Shown piece by piece: positions 48,755-59,960 of a DNA stretch of 64,000 nucleotides (position 1 is its first letter; the number at the start of each line of letters is the position of its first letter). The stretch lies in the NCBI GenBank assembly GCA_024349245.1, contig JALDNG010000049.1:1415001-1479000 (forward strand). Direction: 5' to 3'. Under the pieces are notes generated by a model. It did no database searches and had not been told where the DNA came from. It worked only from the letters and a program-made list of their open reading frames with translations. The translations under genes and the position numbers were made by a program. The stretch is from Neodontobutis hainanensis (taxonomy: Eukaryota > Chordata > Actinopteri > Gobiiformes > Odontobutidae).

Positions 48755-49888
48755 CTACAAAAAGGTTTGCTGCATAACTTCTTCAATAATGTCTGGACTG
48801 GCTGAAGAAGTAAATAGTGGCCCATGTGACTGGTTGTTATTTACCAGTCCTTTCCCTCTGTTGTACTCCTCTGGGCTCACCATGGGCACCGGGACCCATG
48901 TAGTCTCATTGAACAGAGCATAGTCCACTTTGTAGTGCTTCTTGTCCAGTTTGAGCATCTCCTGGAACCTCTGTCCCCAGAGGATGTCTGAAGGAGTATA
49001 GGATGTCCTTGTTTGATGGAGCATCCCAGTGGAGTCCCCAGTGTAAGTGAAAGAAACCACCAATTCAAAAAGCTCTTCCTGGAGTGCATCGGGGCTGAAA
49101 CTATAAAGTGGACTCCCAGGTTCCAGTTTGTGAATGATGGTTGCAGGAGTGGCCAGGACTATCTCTTTTCCTTGTATTTCAAGGTTCTGGTAGATCATCC
49201 TAATGGAACCCATTGGTTGTCTAACATATCGGACTAACTGTGCCTTAACAACTCCCTCTAAGATGTGATTCCCTCTAAAGTCCCCAAGCCGCCATGACAG
49301 ACAGAGAGCCCCATTTCGCAGGTTGACCACCGCACAGCTGCTGAAGCCAACCGTTTGAGCTCTCTTACGTGCTGATGCCATTTTAGCAATTATTATACCA
49401 ATGGTGATAGTATCCAAAAAGCAACTGAAAACATTTTGTATTGTGACCACTATTATGGCCACAATGCAGTTCTCGGACATCGCTCTAAAGCCGTAGCCAA
49501 TGGTGGCCTGCGTCTCCACTGAGTACATAAATGCAGAAGTGAAACCACGCACATTGAACACACACAGTTTGTCACGTGCATTGTTGGCGTCTCCATTTAC
49601 ATGAGCAATGAGCCAATAGCAGAGACCAAAAAAGAGCCACGAGAGGATGTAAGACAGGAAGAACATAAGGAACATGACCCTCCAGCGGATCTCGATCAGA
49701 GTGGTAAAGATGTCCGTCAGGTACGGGCACCAGCCCCCGGGAGCTGTGTGGAAGTCCACTGGGAACCTGCCATCTTTTTGCATATAGCGTAGTTGCGTTT
49801 TCTTTTTTCCCAGAGTGTGGACAGTGGTTTGTGATGTTTCGATGATGATGGATTCATCCCTGAGTGGGTGCATCATGACCACAGACAT
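48755..49888 (-). CDS. kcnj16: Inward-rectifier K+ channel Kir5.1
   Basis: A single coding exon of 377 aa. It has the Kir layout: M1 (VMFLMFFLSYILSWLFFGLCYW), pore filter ATIGYGFR, and M2 with Asn/Asp-free SCFLDTITIGIIIA. The cytoplasmic domain carries the Kir5.1-like ARKRAQT and FTYTGDSTG followed by HQTRTSY. Kir5.1 is largely silent alone and forms heteromers with Kir4.1/4.2, and sometimes Kir2.1, in kidney, brain and ion-transporting epithelia, where it gives pH sensitivity. The protein is about 40 residues shorter than human (418), mainly at the C-terminus, and clearly more diverged than its kcnj2 neighbour. A splice acceptor (TTGCTTTAG) lies 14 bases before the ATG, so a separate 5' UTR exon exists. 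Position beside kcnj2 supports the name. Confidence 0.9.
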   Translation of the reverse strand: MSVVMMHPLRDESIIIETSQTTVHTLGKKKTQLRYMQKDGRFPVDFHTAPGGWCPYLTDIFTTLIEIRWRVMFLMFFLSYILSWLFFGLCYWLIAHVNGDANNARDKLCVFNVRGFTSAFMYSVETQATIGYGFRAMSENCIVAIIVVTIQNVFSCFLDTITIGIIIAKMASARKRAQTVGFSSCAVVNLRNGALCLSWRLGDFRGNHILEGVVKAQLVRYVRQPMGSIRMIYQNLEIQGKEIVLATPATIIHKLEPGSPLYSFSPDALQEELFELVVSFTYTGDSTGMLHQTRTSYTPSDILWGQRFQEMLKLDKKHYKVDYALFNETTWVPVPMVSPEEYNRGKGLVNNNQSHGPLFTSSASPDIIEEVMQQTFL

Positions 49889-49902
49889 CTCTCAATCCCC
49901 TA

Positions 49903-52360
49903 AAGCAAACACATAGAATAATATTATATAGATGAGAGGCATTGTTGCTTATAAATATCACTATCAAACATTTACCCAATTGTTTTGGTGGTTTTCTGTC
50001 ATGAAAAATTGTTAAATAGACAGTACAGCTCACAGTATATTCCACTCTGACTGACATTTAAAAAGAAGACAAACTCTATCTCGCCTAATCAAAGCTTATA
50101 ATGGCATGTGTAAGCAGAGTCCTTCACTGGCTACAAATCTATGACTGAGTTCCTTTAATTGATTGCAACTGTTTATGTGCTACAAAATAAAAAAAAATAA
50201 AAAAAATAAATCATTTCAATTTTGCAATGTTTGAGCAAGAAGCCTAGGGCAAATGCAGGCCTGAGGCAAAATGTCTGAATCTGCTGTGAGTGTCAAGAGA
50301 CACGTTTGCCTCCACATTAATATTTACCACAAACACCATTAAAAGTCTGGACTGGATCCAAATCATCTGTGTTTCAAAGTCTCCACAAACATTACAGTCC
50401 TCATTAAAATCAACCAAATGTAACTAACCACTGTTATAGCATCGTCTAAAATCTTACACAGAATCATCAAACAACCATAGTTTTAAATGACAGTATCAGT
50501 GCCCTGTCCTTGGCAAGGTCAGTAGGCTGTTGATATTTTGGCCCAATTGTTTATTATTTATTTACAATTTAAGTCTGATGTGAAACAAAAGCAAAGAGAA
50601 AACCTTAAAAAACATTTTTTTTACTGATTCTGGGAACGTTTGTAGCGGTTAATTAAGCACAAGCTCAAACCTGCGCGTGATGCACTTATTAATCTCTTTT
50701 ATCCCTTGTGGGTGGTAAATAATTATCCCACTAACAGCTTTCACCTCCAAATGTTACCACTAATGTTAAACTTTAACCCTACACAGAGTTTTTATTAACA
50801 TAGAGCGCTGTACACAGTAGTGGGTAAGTATGATCATTGCTTCTTGACAGCTGCTTCAGCCAATGATAAGCATGCTGGGTAAACTTTATTGAGGGTCTCA
50901 CTGACGTATAGTGTCACAACATTTGAACACATGGTTCTAGTTTATCACACAATTGTCTTTTATTTCCTTTGTAAACACAACAATTCTGTCAGTCATAAAA
51001 ATGTCAGTAATTTTTTTTATTTTTATTTTTTTTATATATTTCTGTTATGGGGTGAACAGCAACATTTAAAATTATTTTGGGTTATACACAGTGCCATGCA
51101 CAGCTTATTGCATGAACCACTTTTGAGGGCAGTTCCTTGACTGATGAAGAGCTGATGTTACTGTAGTCATTGTAACCCTTAGATGCACAAGTGTCTTGAC
51201 CATACACTCTTCCACAAGTGGGTCAAAATTACCCAAACTGAAATTGATGCATTTCTGGTATTTTTTTTTCACAATCTCTAATTAACCGTTAAACTCAGAC
51301 AGACATCAACCACTTTCACATCCATTCTTATATGGAAAATTCATAGTAGCGGTTTATTTAGTCCTCATTCATTAGTTTCATTGCACACGGACAGAACCCG
51401 TACAGCACAGGAAGAACAGCCACAAAAACAGAAATATAGCCTAATGGAGCTCAAGCCCACACATTTCAGTCATGCTCTGTCAATGTACTGTCCAAAAGGC
51501 AAACCTACTAACATTATTATTGCATATATTGCTACAAATGACACAGACGTATGTGCACTCAAGTTTACACCATGACACATGCACAGATTAATTTTAGTTT
51601 AGTTTGCTGGTTTTGGCAAATGGATAAACTTAAACCGATACATTCACACATAAAATAAAGTCGATAGCATAGTTATCTACATAGTACTTCAAATTAAGCC
51701 AGTTGGAAACTGCATAAAAACATGGCCTAGCCTACCTTTTACATGTTAAATGTCTGCTTATTCTGCCAGTGATAAGTGAGGGGATAAGAGACTAGTGATT
51801 CAGTGATTAACAGGATTTACCTTGGAAATGAATGCAGGTGATTTTGACCCACTTGTGGAAACTTGTAGTCATGGAAAAACAAAATTTTCTTATTATTTAT
51901 GAAAGGTTAGTAAAATGTTTCTGTCAAATAATCATTAATAATTTAAATTAATAATAAACATGTTGTTTGAGGAATACTTTGAATATAAAATATTAACAAC
52001 TTAACAACAAAGATATTGCATAAAAAACAACCTTCCTGTGTCATTAAGTACAGAATGTTTTTAACGGTTAAATACATTCGAAAGTTTGAATTTTGACAGA
52101 ATTGTGGTCATTATTATATTCACTGTGAGGCAAAGACACAAAACAGGACACCTTTTTTGTTAAAATGGGTTGAAGTCAGACAATATAGAAAATTAGTTTG
52201 TAAGTACATTTCAATGTACACTGTATAATAAAATATAAAAAACACTATAATTGTTATCTGAACATATATTGGGAACAATGTGGCTATCATTTGTATTTGT
52301 ACTTTTTAAAAATTATTTCCCAGAATAGCTACATATAGGAAACTCTAATACTGGACTTAC
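49903..52360 (-). other. Inferred kcnj16 5' UTR intron
   Basis: AT-rich, with no coding exons. It contains the inverted repeat pair listed separately (51212-51858). Confidence 0.4.
51212..51858. repeat. 647-bp segment bounded by a 22-bp inverted repeat
   Basis: The 22 bases at 51212-51233 (starting CCACAAGTGGGTCAAAAT) and at 51837-51858 are reverse complements at 21 of 22 positions. The interior is AT-rich and non-coding. Probably a MITE or its remnant, but I found no clear target duplication. Confidence 0.6.
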
Positions 52361-52470
52361 CTGCAGCGTCTAGTCAGAGTGTGTCAGGTGTCCCCAAATC
52401 CCACGAGTCGTGCCTCCTTTGATGAAGCATGAAAAAGTTGGAGACACTTGTTTCTGGAGCTCAAGTTAGG
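52361..52470 (-). other. Candidate non-coding first exon of kcnj16
   Basis: On the gene strand CGCTGCAG|GTAAGTCC is a strong donor after a GC-richer stretch. It is the best donor found upstream of the kcnj16 acceptor. The exon's 5' limit is a guess. Confidence 0.35.
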
Positions 52471-54332
52471 TTGGACTTAATTCGAGTCAGGTTTCCACTC
52501 TCTTCTGATCAATCACCTCCCTTTGAGGCCATCTGGGATTATCTGCAGGAATTAATGACCCATGGAATATTGTGAAGGTCCTTTGGGACAAAAACATGAA
52601 GGTAGGGGTTGGTTTGGTTTAAGCATGTATTGAGCAGCTATTGTGTTATATCTTTTTCCCATTGAATTTCAGTTATTCATTAGTTAAATGCTTAACTTTG
52701 CTTCATCAACAGGGATATTCTTGTCTTGATTTTGTCCCCTATTTGGTTCTGATTAGATCACAAGTGGATACTTCAAGCGTGTTCATTGCTGTTATCACAT
52801 AATCTGCGGCAGTTCCAACAAGGGTAATGACAAAACTACTTGCTTTCCAAAAATAGAATACCTCTTGGCTCATCATCTATGGTTTTCTTTAAAGATGTTC
52901 AGAGACTGAGATAAGGAGCATTCCTTTCAGAGATATAAGGGCAGGGTGTTTGACAGCTTCCTGTAGAAGGAGTGGTAGATTATGACAAACTGAAAACACA
53001 GACATGAAAAGGTGTTATCATTATCACACGTCTACAATCTATATAGACACTTACTGGTTTATGAATTGATTTTACACCACGTGACGCTCAGTGCTGTGTA
53101 CAGTGACAACGTGATTCGATAGAAGGTTTTCAAGATTTACTTTTATTACAGGAATGCAGAGTCATGTAGTACACATTGTTTATGACCTCCTTTAGGTTTG
53201 CCTTGTAGAATTGTGTTGACATGAGCTTGGAGCAGAACAGAATGTTGTTAATTTGTTTGTTTATTGAGGCTGTCTGTGATTGTGTCTGTGTGTGCATAAA
53301 GACCTGCTGGTAATGAGTGAAAGCAAAGACAAGGGTCAAAGATCACGGGGAAGTTCGGAGAAGAAATATATAGGTTAGTAGAGCTAAAATTACTGATGTG
53401 TCTGCAAATGAAAAACTGTCCTTGTGTTGCCTGTTATTGATTCATTTGTTCATCACTTTTCAACAGAAACAACAAAAAAAAAAAAGACAAAAAATATAAT
53501 CCTGACCACAGGCTCTTCTTTTCTTTTTTTGATGGTACTAAATTTTCTTATTCTCTTACTCTTTGTTGATAGTTGTTCTCATTCATTTCAAACTATATTT
53601 TGTTCACATTATTTAGGCACAAATTTCTATGACTAAAAGCTCTACAAAAAAATGCAATTATGTGGTTTTCTGTGAACCGAAGTGCGTAAGTGCTAAAGAA
53701 AGGGCACCTTGAGGTGGACCTGCATTACGGATCTTTTTCATTGCATTTTGTCCTTAACCAAGGCAGTAATGGTCAACACGCCTAACCTACTGAGCTACTA
53801 TTAATATAGTGTATAAAAATAAAATAAATATAATGATTTTATTTTCACGCACAATCCCTGTTCATCCAGATGTTAAAAAACTGCTTTCATTCAAAAGGCT
53901 GGTGCCAGTTGTGTGTCACATTATGGTCTGAATCCTCTGAAGGCTCATTGTACTGCACTGTATTAAAAGCAGCTCTCAATACAAATACAGGGTGAATGCA
54001 CAATGAGCATCGTATGACTAATAGGATCCCAGTGTTTGCAGACGATTATTTTTTATGATACATACATACATTCATTCATTATATATTATGATATTATCTC
54101 TTTGTAGTGCTTTTGAATGTGATGCTGTGTGATGTGAGTGAGTATGTGGGTAAACGTCACAGACATAGACCTTTTATTAACGTGAGCCTAAGCGGAAGTT
54201 AAATAACAGACTGGAGACAGGAATGATAAAAGCTGCTGTGGAGCTGTTAGTTGGATTTTAAATGTGGAGTTGGATCCCTGCAGTCATGCATCTGGAAATC
54301 TGGAAAACTATAAGAGGTCTCTGTAATGATTT
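52471..54332. other. Intergenic
   Basis: AT-rich with no supported gene. ORFs at 53130-53339 and 53424-53636 are low-complexity. Confidence 0.4.
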
Positions 54333-54724
54333 GAAGAAGTGGCAGAGTGGTTAGCACTCCTGCCTCACAGCAAGAAGGTCGTGAGTTCAAAACCCGGCCG
54401 ACTCGAACATTCTCGGCCGACTCCGGTCTTTCTGTGTGGAGTCTGCATGTCCTCTGCGTGTTACCGTGGGTTCTCTCCGGGTACTCCGGCTTCCTCCCAC
54501 CGTCCAAAGACATGTATGTACAGGTTAATTGGCAACTCTAAAGTGTCCCTAGTGAATGAATGTGAGAGTGAATGGTTGTCTGTCACTGTCTGTCTCTATA
54601 TTTTAGCCCTGCGACTAACTGGCCACTGTCCAGGGTGTACCCCACCTCAGGCCCAAAGCTGCTGGGATAGGCTCCAGTCACCTGCGACCCCTAACGGGAC
54701 AAAGCGGTAGTAAATGAATGAATG
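54333..54724 (+). mobile_element. Teleost tRNA-headed SINE-like repeat
   Basis: The head GTGGTTAGCACTCCTGCCTC, then ACAGCAAGAAGG, has a tRNA-like A box and a B-box-like GAGTTCAAAACC. It is followed by the familiar body GTACTCCGGCTTCCTCCCAC, GGTTAATTGGCAACTCTAAA and GCTGGGATAGGCTCCAG, and ends in a (GAAT)n tail. This repeat is abundant in many fish genomes; I do not assign a library name. ORFs 54247-54513 and 54339-54710 arise from it. Confidence 0.85.
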
Positions 54725-55049
54725 AGTTAAGTCTCTCTGCACAACATGGCAATGTCTGGCTGATTCAGGAAAATCTGAGCTCTCAGCCACAGTATGAAAA
54801 CTGCTCCAAAATAATCAAAGTACCTCTTCTGGAATAGCAAACCCCGGCTGCTTGAATGATTCTTTGCTATTAACTAGAAAAAAACATTCTAAACTATTTA
54901 GGATACAAAGAATCTTTGCTTAATCTGCCATCTTTAAGCAAGTCTAGCAAGCTGTAGTTTGAAAAGTATGTAACATACGAGCATTGTTATGTTTTTGTAG
55001 TCATTTTTATTTAAAACACAGAAATGGACAGCTGGCATGTATGGAACAC

Positions 55050-55437
55050 ATCCCATTACCATGGACAATGAGGTGGTCCTACCAGTCAAAAGTGTCTGGA
55101 TGCCAGAGATTCATGTGGCAAATGAGTAAGTTGTACAGAACACCAAAAACCTTACCATCACTTTTTTCCGCCTTAAGGACAAAAAAGTGTTTGGTCACAT
55201 GTTTCAAAAAAGATCGTATTGTCTGACATTATATTATCATACCAAGTTAACAACCCATTCATCACTTTGATGCTGCCCGGTGTCCTGATCATTTTGGCTG
55301 TTGTGGTGAGCTTCGCACTGCTGACTCTGGGAGGCGGTGAACGCAACTCCTTTAAAGTCACTCTGGTGCTCAGCTTCACCATGTTCCGCGTCATCCTCAA
55401 CGACGCGCTTCCCGGAGACAGACAGCGCAGTTCTATA
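55050..55437 (+). pseudogene. Cys-loop receptor fragment (5-HT3/ZACN-like)
   Basis: Two separated pieces of a pentameric ligand-gated channel. An extracellular piece ends at 55125 before the donor GTAAG and encodes ITMDNEVVLPVKSVWMPEIH, with the loop-A motif W-x-P-E-I. About 100 bases on, 55219-55437 encodes NPFITLMLPGVLIILAVVV (M1) and GGGERNSFKVTLVLSFTMFR (M2), then NDALPGD. The exons for the Cys loop, loops B/C, M3 and M4 are missing. The frame before the first piece is not open, and the second piece ends at an (AAT)n/SINE junction. It resembles teleost 5-HT3-receptor-like proteins; ZACN is an alternative. Most likely a dead gene relic. Confidence 0.7.
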
Positions 55438-55520
55438 ATAATAATAATAATAATAATAATAATCTTTATTTTTATATAGCGCTTTTCTACCTACTGTAGG
55501 CACTCAAAGCGCTTTACATA
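55435..55520. repeat. (AAT)n microsatellite joined to a SINE 3' tail
   Basis: About nine AAT units, then CTTTATTTTTATATAGCGCT followed by TTTCTACCTACTGTAGGCAC and TCAAAGCGCTTTACATA. The same tail, diverged, occurs at about 58597-58640. Confidence 0.8.
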
Positions 55521-56183
55521 CACATTACCAGTGTTACAGAACTGTCAGTGTAACCTACAACCCCTCATATCATCCGTTCATTTCTCTAGCCTCTATTATT
55601 AAATAGTTGATTGACTGATTTCTTCCTTCCTTCCTCCCTTCCTTGATAAGGACTGATACAGAATCCAGACTGATCAGAAAAAAAGGTTATTTAAAAACTA
55701 AAACACTGTGTAACATTTAGGATAAATGCTTCCAAAAAGAGTAGACAAATGCTACTGCAAACACAAATGGAACTGTTATCTCTCCATAAATACTTCATAT
55801 ATGTGAGTTGAGGTAAACTTATGTTCATTTGACAAGTTTGGGCAAGTGTCTAATTTGTATTGTTTATGCTCCATACACTGTGGTTGTGCTGCAGGAACAC
55901 ACTTTTATGATTGTCTCATTATCTTGGTGTTCAGCATGTTGATGTTAATGGTTCTCACACGGGTGTTTAAAGAAGGTGGATTCATCTTCTGCTTTATATT
56001 AAGCATACAAAATATTCGAATGCAAAATTTTGCATGTATACTTTTTTATATACTTATACTTCACGATTACAGAGCGCCTCACAGTGCGTTTTAAAGAATA
56101 AATGGTTGGCGCCACCAAGTGGAGAATTCATGTACTAGACACTTGTGGATGTAGCCTGCTTCAGGCTTCAAAAATTATAAACA
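55521..56183. other. Intergenic
   Basis: No gene recognised. The 82-codon ORF at 55846-56094 is hydrophobic but has no supporting features. Confidence 0.4.
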
Positions 56184-56189
56184 TTTATT
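56184..56189 (-). terminator. Candidate poly(A) signal of tvp23b
   Basis: TTTATT (+) reads AATAAA on the gene strand, about 300 bases after the stop. Confidence 0.4.
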
Positions 56190-56486
56190 ATTCCATCTGT
56201 AAATATAATCATATTGCATAGAGACTTAAATAAATTATTGTCACACCCACTGCACATTTAACCAAAATAAAACACTAACTCATCATCCATATAGTGAAAA
56301 AACTGCCACTTAAGTTTGTATAGATGTACACGTGATGTTGATTTTGCCCCAGATAAAGTAAGTTTGAACTTTTTGCATTCAAAATTTGGTGTTAATTACA
56401 TTTAGAGGAATAAAACACCAACAACCTTTTCAACCACAATGAAGTAAACATGGCTTGGAGTGATTTTGTTGAGCTCATTTTTAACT

Positions 56487-59400
56487 TTAGGGTTCTTCCG
56501 TTTTCTTCATTGCCTATAGGAAAAAAAGAAAAGAAAAATGTTTATTAAAAATGAATATTAGATTAATACTATTAAGCAATTGAGCATAGCTTTGAGCATG
56601 AGTACCTGTTTAAAAAGCTGGGCACCCAGATAGTTTTTCGCCAAGTCCCTCAGGTCAGACCTTCCACCCACTTTACACCTGATGTAGCCGTACAGGTTGG
56701 CCCATTGTAACACCAGACCCATTACCACCACAGCCTGGGAGAGTGGGGGACAACACAACTATTTAATAAGCAATAAACTTCACAATACAAGACTAACTGC
56801 TCTAAAATGACCATACTGACCAGCCATTTAACCTTTAAAGATATAATGGTGCTGAAGAAAAAAAGGATCCAGAAGATTGGGCAAACAATTAGCCCGAGCC
56901 AGAAGATGCGTGATTCAGCACTGGAGGCTGTGTTCTGCCTTTGTGCCTGCTTACAAAAGGTAAAGTTGTTTATTTCTTCTCCCAAATAAAATTGAAATAG
57001 TATCAGAAGGGTGGAACATTAATATCCAATATCTGTTATGTGATATTGCTAACTAAAGAACCAGCTTCATTCATGACACATGAGCACACAAAGGGCTAGT
57101 GTCTAGCAGGTGAAACAGTAGTGTAAACAGCTTATTTATAGTAACAATATCATTGTAACAGAGAAACATGATGAGGATATTAACTTATCAATTGGTTTTA
57201 AAATATGTTATTTTCAGAATAATTGAAAAAAAAAACAAATGCAGCGCAGCGTGGTAGTTTTAATGTACGCTACATACCTTCCTTGACTCAAATATCCAGT
57301 GGTTTATTCCATTTTCATCGACTTGATTCCACCATCGAAGCCCCACAAGCAATCTTCCAGACACGTTCTTAAACAAAAAGGTAAATTATGTATAAAACAA
57401 CTATTACTACTTATGATAAAACAAACAATTGTAACAGCTTAAACAGTGCATCCGGAAGGTATTCACAGCGCTCCACTTTTCCACATTTGATGTTACATTA
57501 CATGCTGGAGCTCTGTCAAAGTGCCTATCTTGCTCTTGGTCTCTTCCCTGAGTAAGGCCCTTCTCAACCGATCCCTCAGCTGGGCCGAGCAGCCACTATA
57601 GGAAGAGTCCTGGTGTTTTCAGGAGGTTGTTCCTTTCTCACATGGAACAACCTCCTGGACCGCAACCAGTCTGGGTTCAAGAGAGGCCATTCCACCAAAA
57701 CTGCAATGGTTCCTCTCAGGTAGGTTATTCAGAGTATCCTGGAGAAACAACGTCTCTGAGTTCCAACAACTCAATATAGGGGTGCCACAGTGCTTGGACC
57801 GCTACTCTTTTCCATATACATGACATCCCTTGGCTCTGTCATTCAGAAGCATGGCTTTTCCTATTCAACTCCACTTGTCATTTCAACCTGTTGATCCGAC
57901 AGTCTCAGTGCCTGATAGACATCTCCCTTTGGATGAAGGACCATTACCTGCAGCTGAACCTTGTAAAAACAGACTTGCTTGTTATTCTTAAGACCTACCA
58001 CAACCGCTCCATTCAACTAGGCTCATCAACCATTACAACGTCCAGCACTGCCAGAAATCTGGGACTGGTAATTGATGATCAATTAAACTTCACAAGTCAT
58101 GTTGCCATCCTCTACAACATTAGGAAAATTAGACCTTTCCTATCTGAGCACTCTATGCAAATCCTAGTCCAGGCTCTTGTCTTGTCCAAACTGGATTATT
58201 ATCGCTGCCTGCACAACCAAACCTCTGCAGCTGATCCAGAATGCAGTGGCAAGAGTGGTCTTTAAAGAACCAAAGAGAGTGAACGTAACTCCTCTCTTCA
58301 TTAGGTTAAACTGGCTCCCGGTTGACGCCTGGATCAAGGTCAAAGCTATGCTCTTGGCCTACAAGACCACCACTGGCTCCACACCTTCACTCGCTAATAC
58401 AGCCGTATGTTCCTACCAAATCCTTTCGCTTTGCAAATGAACGTCTGGTTCTACCATCCCAAAAAAGGAAGAAAAAAAAAAACTCTTACATACTTTCTCT
58501 GGCTCTTTTCCAAATTGGTTGAATGATCTACCTGCTGCTACAAGATCAGCAGATTCTGTAGCTACCTTTAAAAAACGCCTGAAAACACATTTGTTATTTT
58601 ATAGTGCTTTTCCACCTAGTAGGTACTCGAAGCGCTTTACCTGTATTACAGCTGACCACTGGAGGAAAGGTGGGTTGCACAAAAACATGACAGTATGAGG
58701 AGGAGAGCGGGATGTTCTGATGTTTAGGGATGTTTTGAGGGGGCTCGAACTGCCCACTCGCCAGTCAAAGGACGGCCGCTCTACCTACTGAACTTACTTT
58801 CTATTTATTCCTTTTCTTCAAAAAAATATTTATTTTCTATCCTATGCTTTTTGCTACCTTGTGTTGTTAAAATTGCTTCAATTGTTTTCCTCACTTGTAA
58901 GTTGCTATGGATAAACGCGTCTCCTAAATGACTAAATTTAATTGTATTACAATTACGGATGATGGAGGCCACTGTGCTCATTGGGACCTTCAGTGCTTGA
59001 TACAATCCTGTCTCGAGGTCTACAGTCAATTCCTTGGACTTTATGGCTTGGTTTGTCTCTGACATGCACTGTTCACTGTGGGACCTTAAATAAACAGGTG
59101 TGTGCCTTTCCAAATCATGTCCAATCAACTGAATTTACCACCAGTGGACTTCAATCAAGCTGTAGGAGCATCTCGAGGATGATTAGTGGAAAAAGGATGT
59201 ACCTGAGCTCAATATTGAGTGCCATGGCAAAGGCAGTGCGATTAATTTTTTTTATATTATTATTTATAATTTCAAAGAAACGTCTCACACTTAATGTGTG
59301 ACACACACATAATGGGATATTGTTTGTAAAACTTTGAGAAAAATAATGGATTTAATTCATTTTGGAATAAGGCTATGTTATAACAAAATACAAAAAAATA

Positions 59401-59928
59401 CTTTCCGGATGCACTGTAGTTTCACATCTTAACCACAATGACACTCACTTTAACAGTCCAGAAATCACATGATAGAAGGAGGATGATGGTCACCATACAT
59501 ACAATAAACCGACTGCTGAAGATTTCACACAGTAAGTAGACCAAGATGGCACTTGTTCGGAAAAACAGATGGAAGAATGAAACCAGAGGATGCCTGTAAA
59601 CCAAAGTGCATAGGTATTACACACAATTCTGGCTAATGTACAATAAGCCCACAAAGGATTTACTAATTATTACTTAATATTAGACTTTCTTTGGCCAGTT
59701 CTTTCATCTTCTTCCCCAAAAAGTGGCGGTTCTGAATCCTGCACAGACAAAAAGAAGGTTGTGCTTGATAAGCTATTCCGTTAATGTCTACAGCGTGGAC
59801 CCCATAATGCGGCTTTGTTGTTTGTAATTTCAATTTAAAACACCATCCATTAGTTAATCTACCCAAATCACACGCTATGATTTGAACTTGTGACAAAAAA
59901 CAGGTAAACCGTCTACCTGTCTCAGCAT
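56487..59928 (-). CDS. tvp23b: Golgi apparatus membrane protein TVP23 homologue
   Basis: Seven coding exons: complement(join(56487..56513, 56606..56734, 56821..56946, 57278..57367, 59449..59593, 59674..59738, 59917..59928)), 594 nt for 197 aa (human TVP23B 205). All sites are GT-AG with matching phases. Exon 1 encodes only MLRQ and exon 2 an acidic segment (DSEPPLFGEEDE). Conserved blocks follow: HPLVSFFHLFFRTSAILVYL, CMVTIILLLSCDFWTVKN, GRLLVGLRWWNQ, ESRIFWLGLIVCPIFWILFF, and ANLYGYIRCKVGGR. Four hydrophobic helices are visible. TVP23 proteins sit in late Golgi membranes and act in vesicle traffic. Family assignment is firm; B rather than A rests on CMVTIILLLSCDFW and VVVMGLVLQ-type blocks as I recall them. 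The intron between exons 3 and 4 is filled by nested transposons. Confidence 0.93.
57615..58940 (+). mobile_element. L2-type LINE nested in the Tc1-like element
   Basis: A fragmented reverse transcriptase: NQSGFKRGHSTKTAM near 57670; LNLVKTDLLVI and GSSTITTSSTARNLGLVIDD at 57950-58080; RLNWLPVDAWIKVKAMLLAY near 58300; and TFKKRLKTHLL near 58570. It shifts frame several times. The tail near 58900 (GTTGCTATGGATAAACGCGT, then CTCCTAAATGA) resembles that of the SINE at 2945-3133. Confidence 0.85.
58595..58800 (-). mobile_element. tRNA-derived SINE nested in the LINE
   Basis: On the - strand the head reads CAGTAGGTAGAGCGGCCGTC with a B-box-like GCAGTTCGAGCCCC, and the tail is GTAAAGCGCTTCGAGTACCT. 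The insert separates the LINE coding end from its 3' tail. The same tail occurs at 55463-55520. Confidence 0.75.
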
Positions 59929-59960
59929 TTTGTCCTCGGTAGTAAACGCCTGCGTGTGTA

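Larger units (their letters stand above)
57444..59416. mobile_element. Tc1-like non-autonomous element, interrupted by a LINE
   Basis: The left end CAGTGCATCCGGAAGGTATT and the reversed right end CAGTGCATCCGGAAAGTATT form terminal inverted repeats, with TA after the right end. The body on both sides of the insert (GGAGCTCTGTCAAAGTG; GATGATGGAGGCCACTGTGC) is that of a common fish element. The two body halves are separated by the LINE at about 57615-58940. Confidence 0.85.

Noticed and set aside
54339..54710. 123-codon ORF with many Pro/Cys
   Set aside because: Translation of a dispersed tRNA-headed repeat.
57891..58265. Possible host gene on the + strand in a tvp23b intron
   Set aside because: Sequence is LINE reverse transcriptase remnant with frameshifts.
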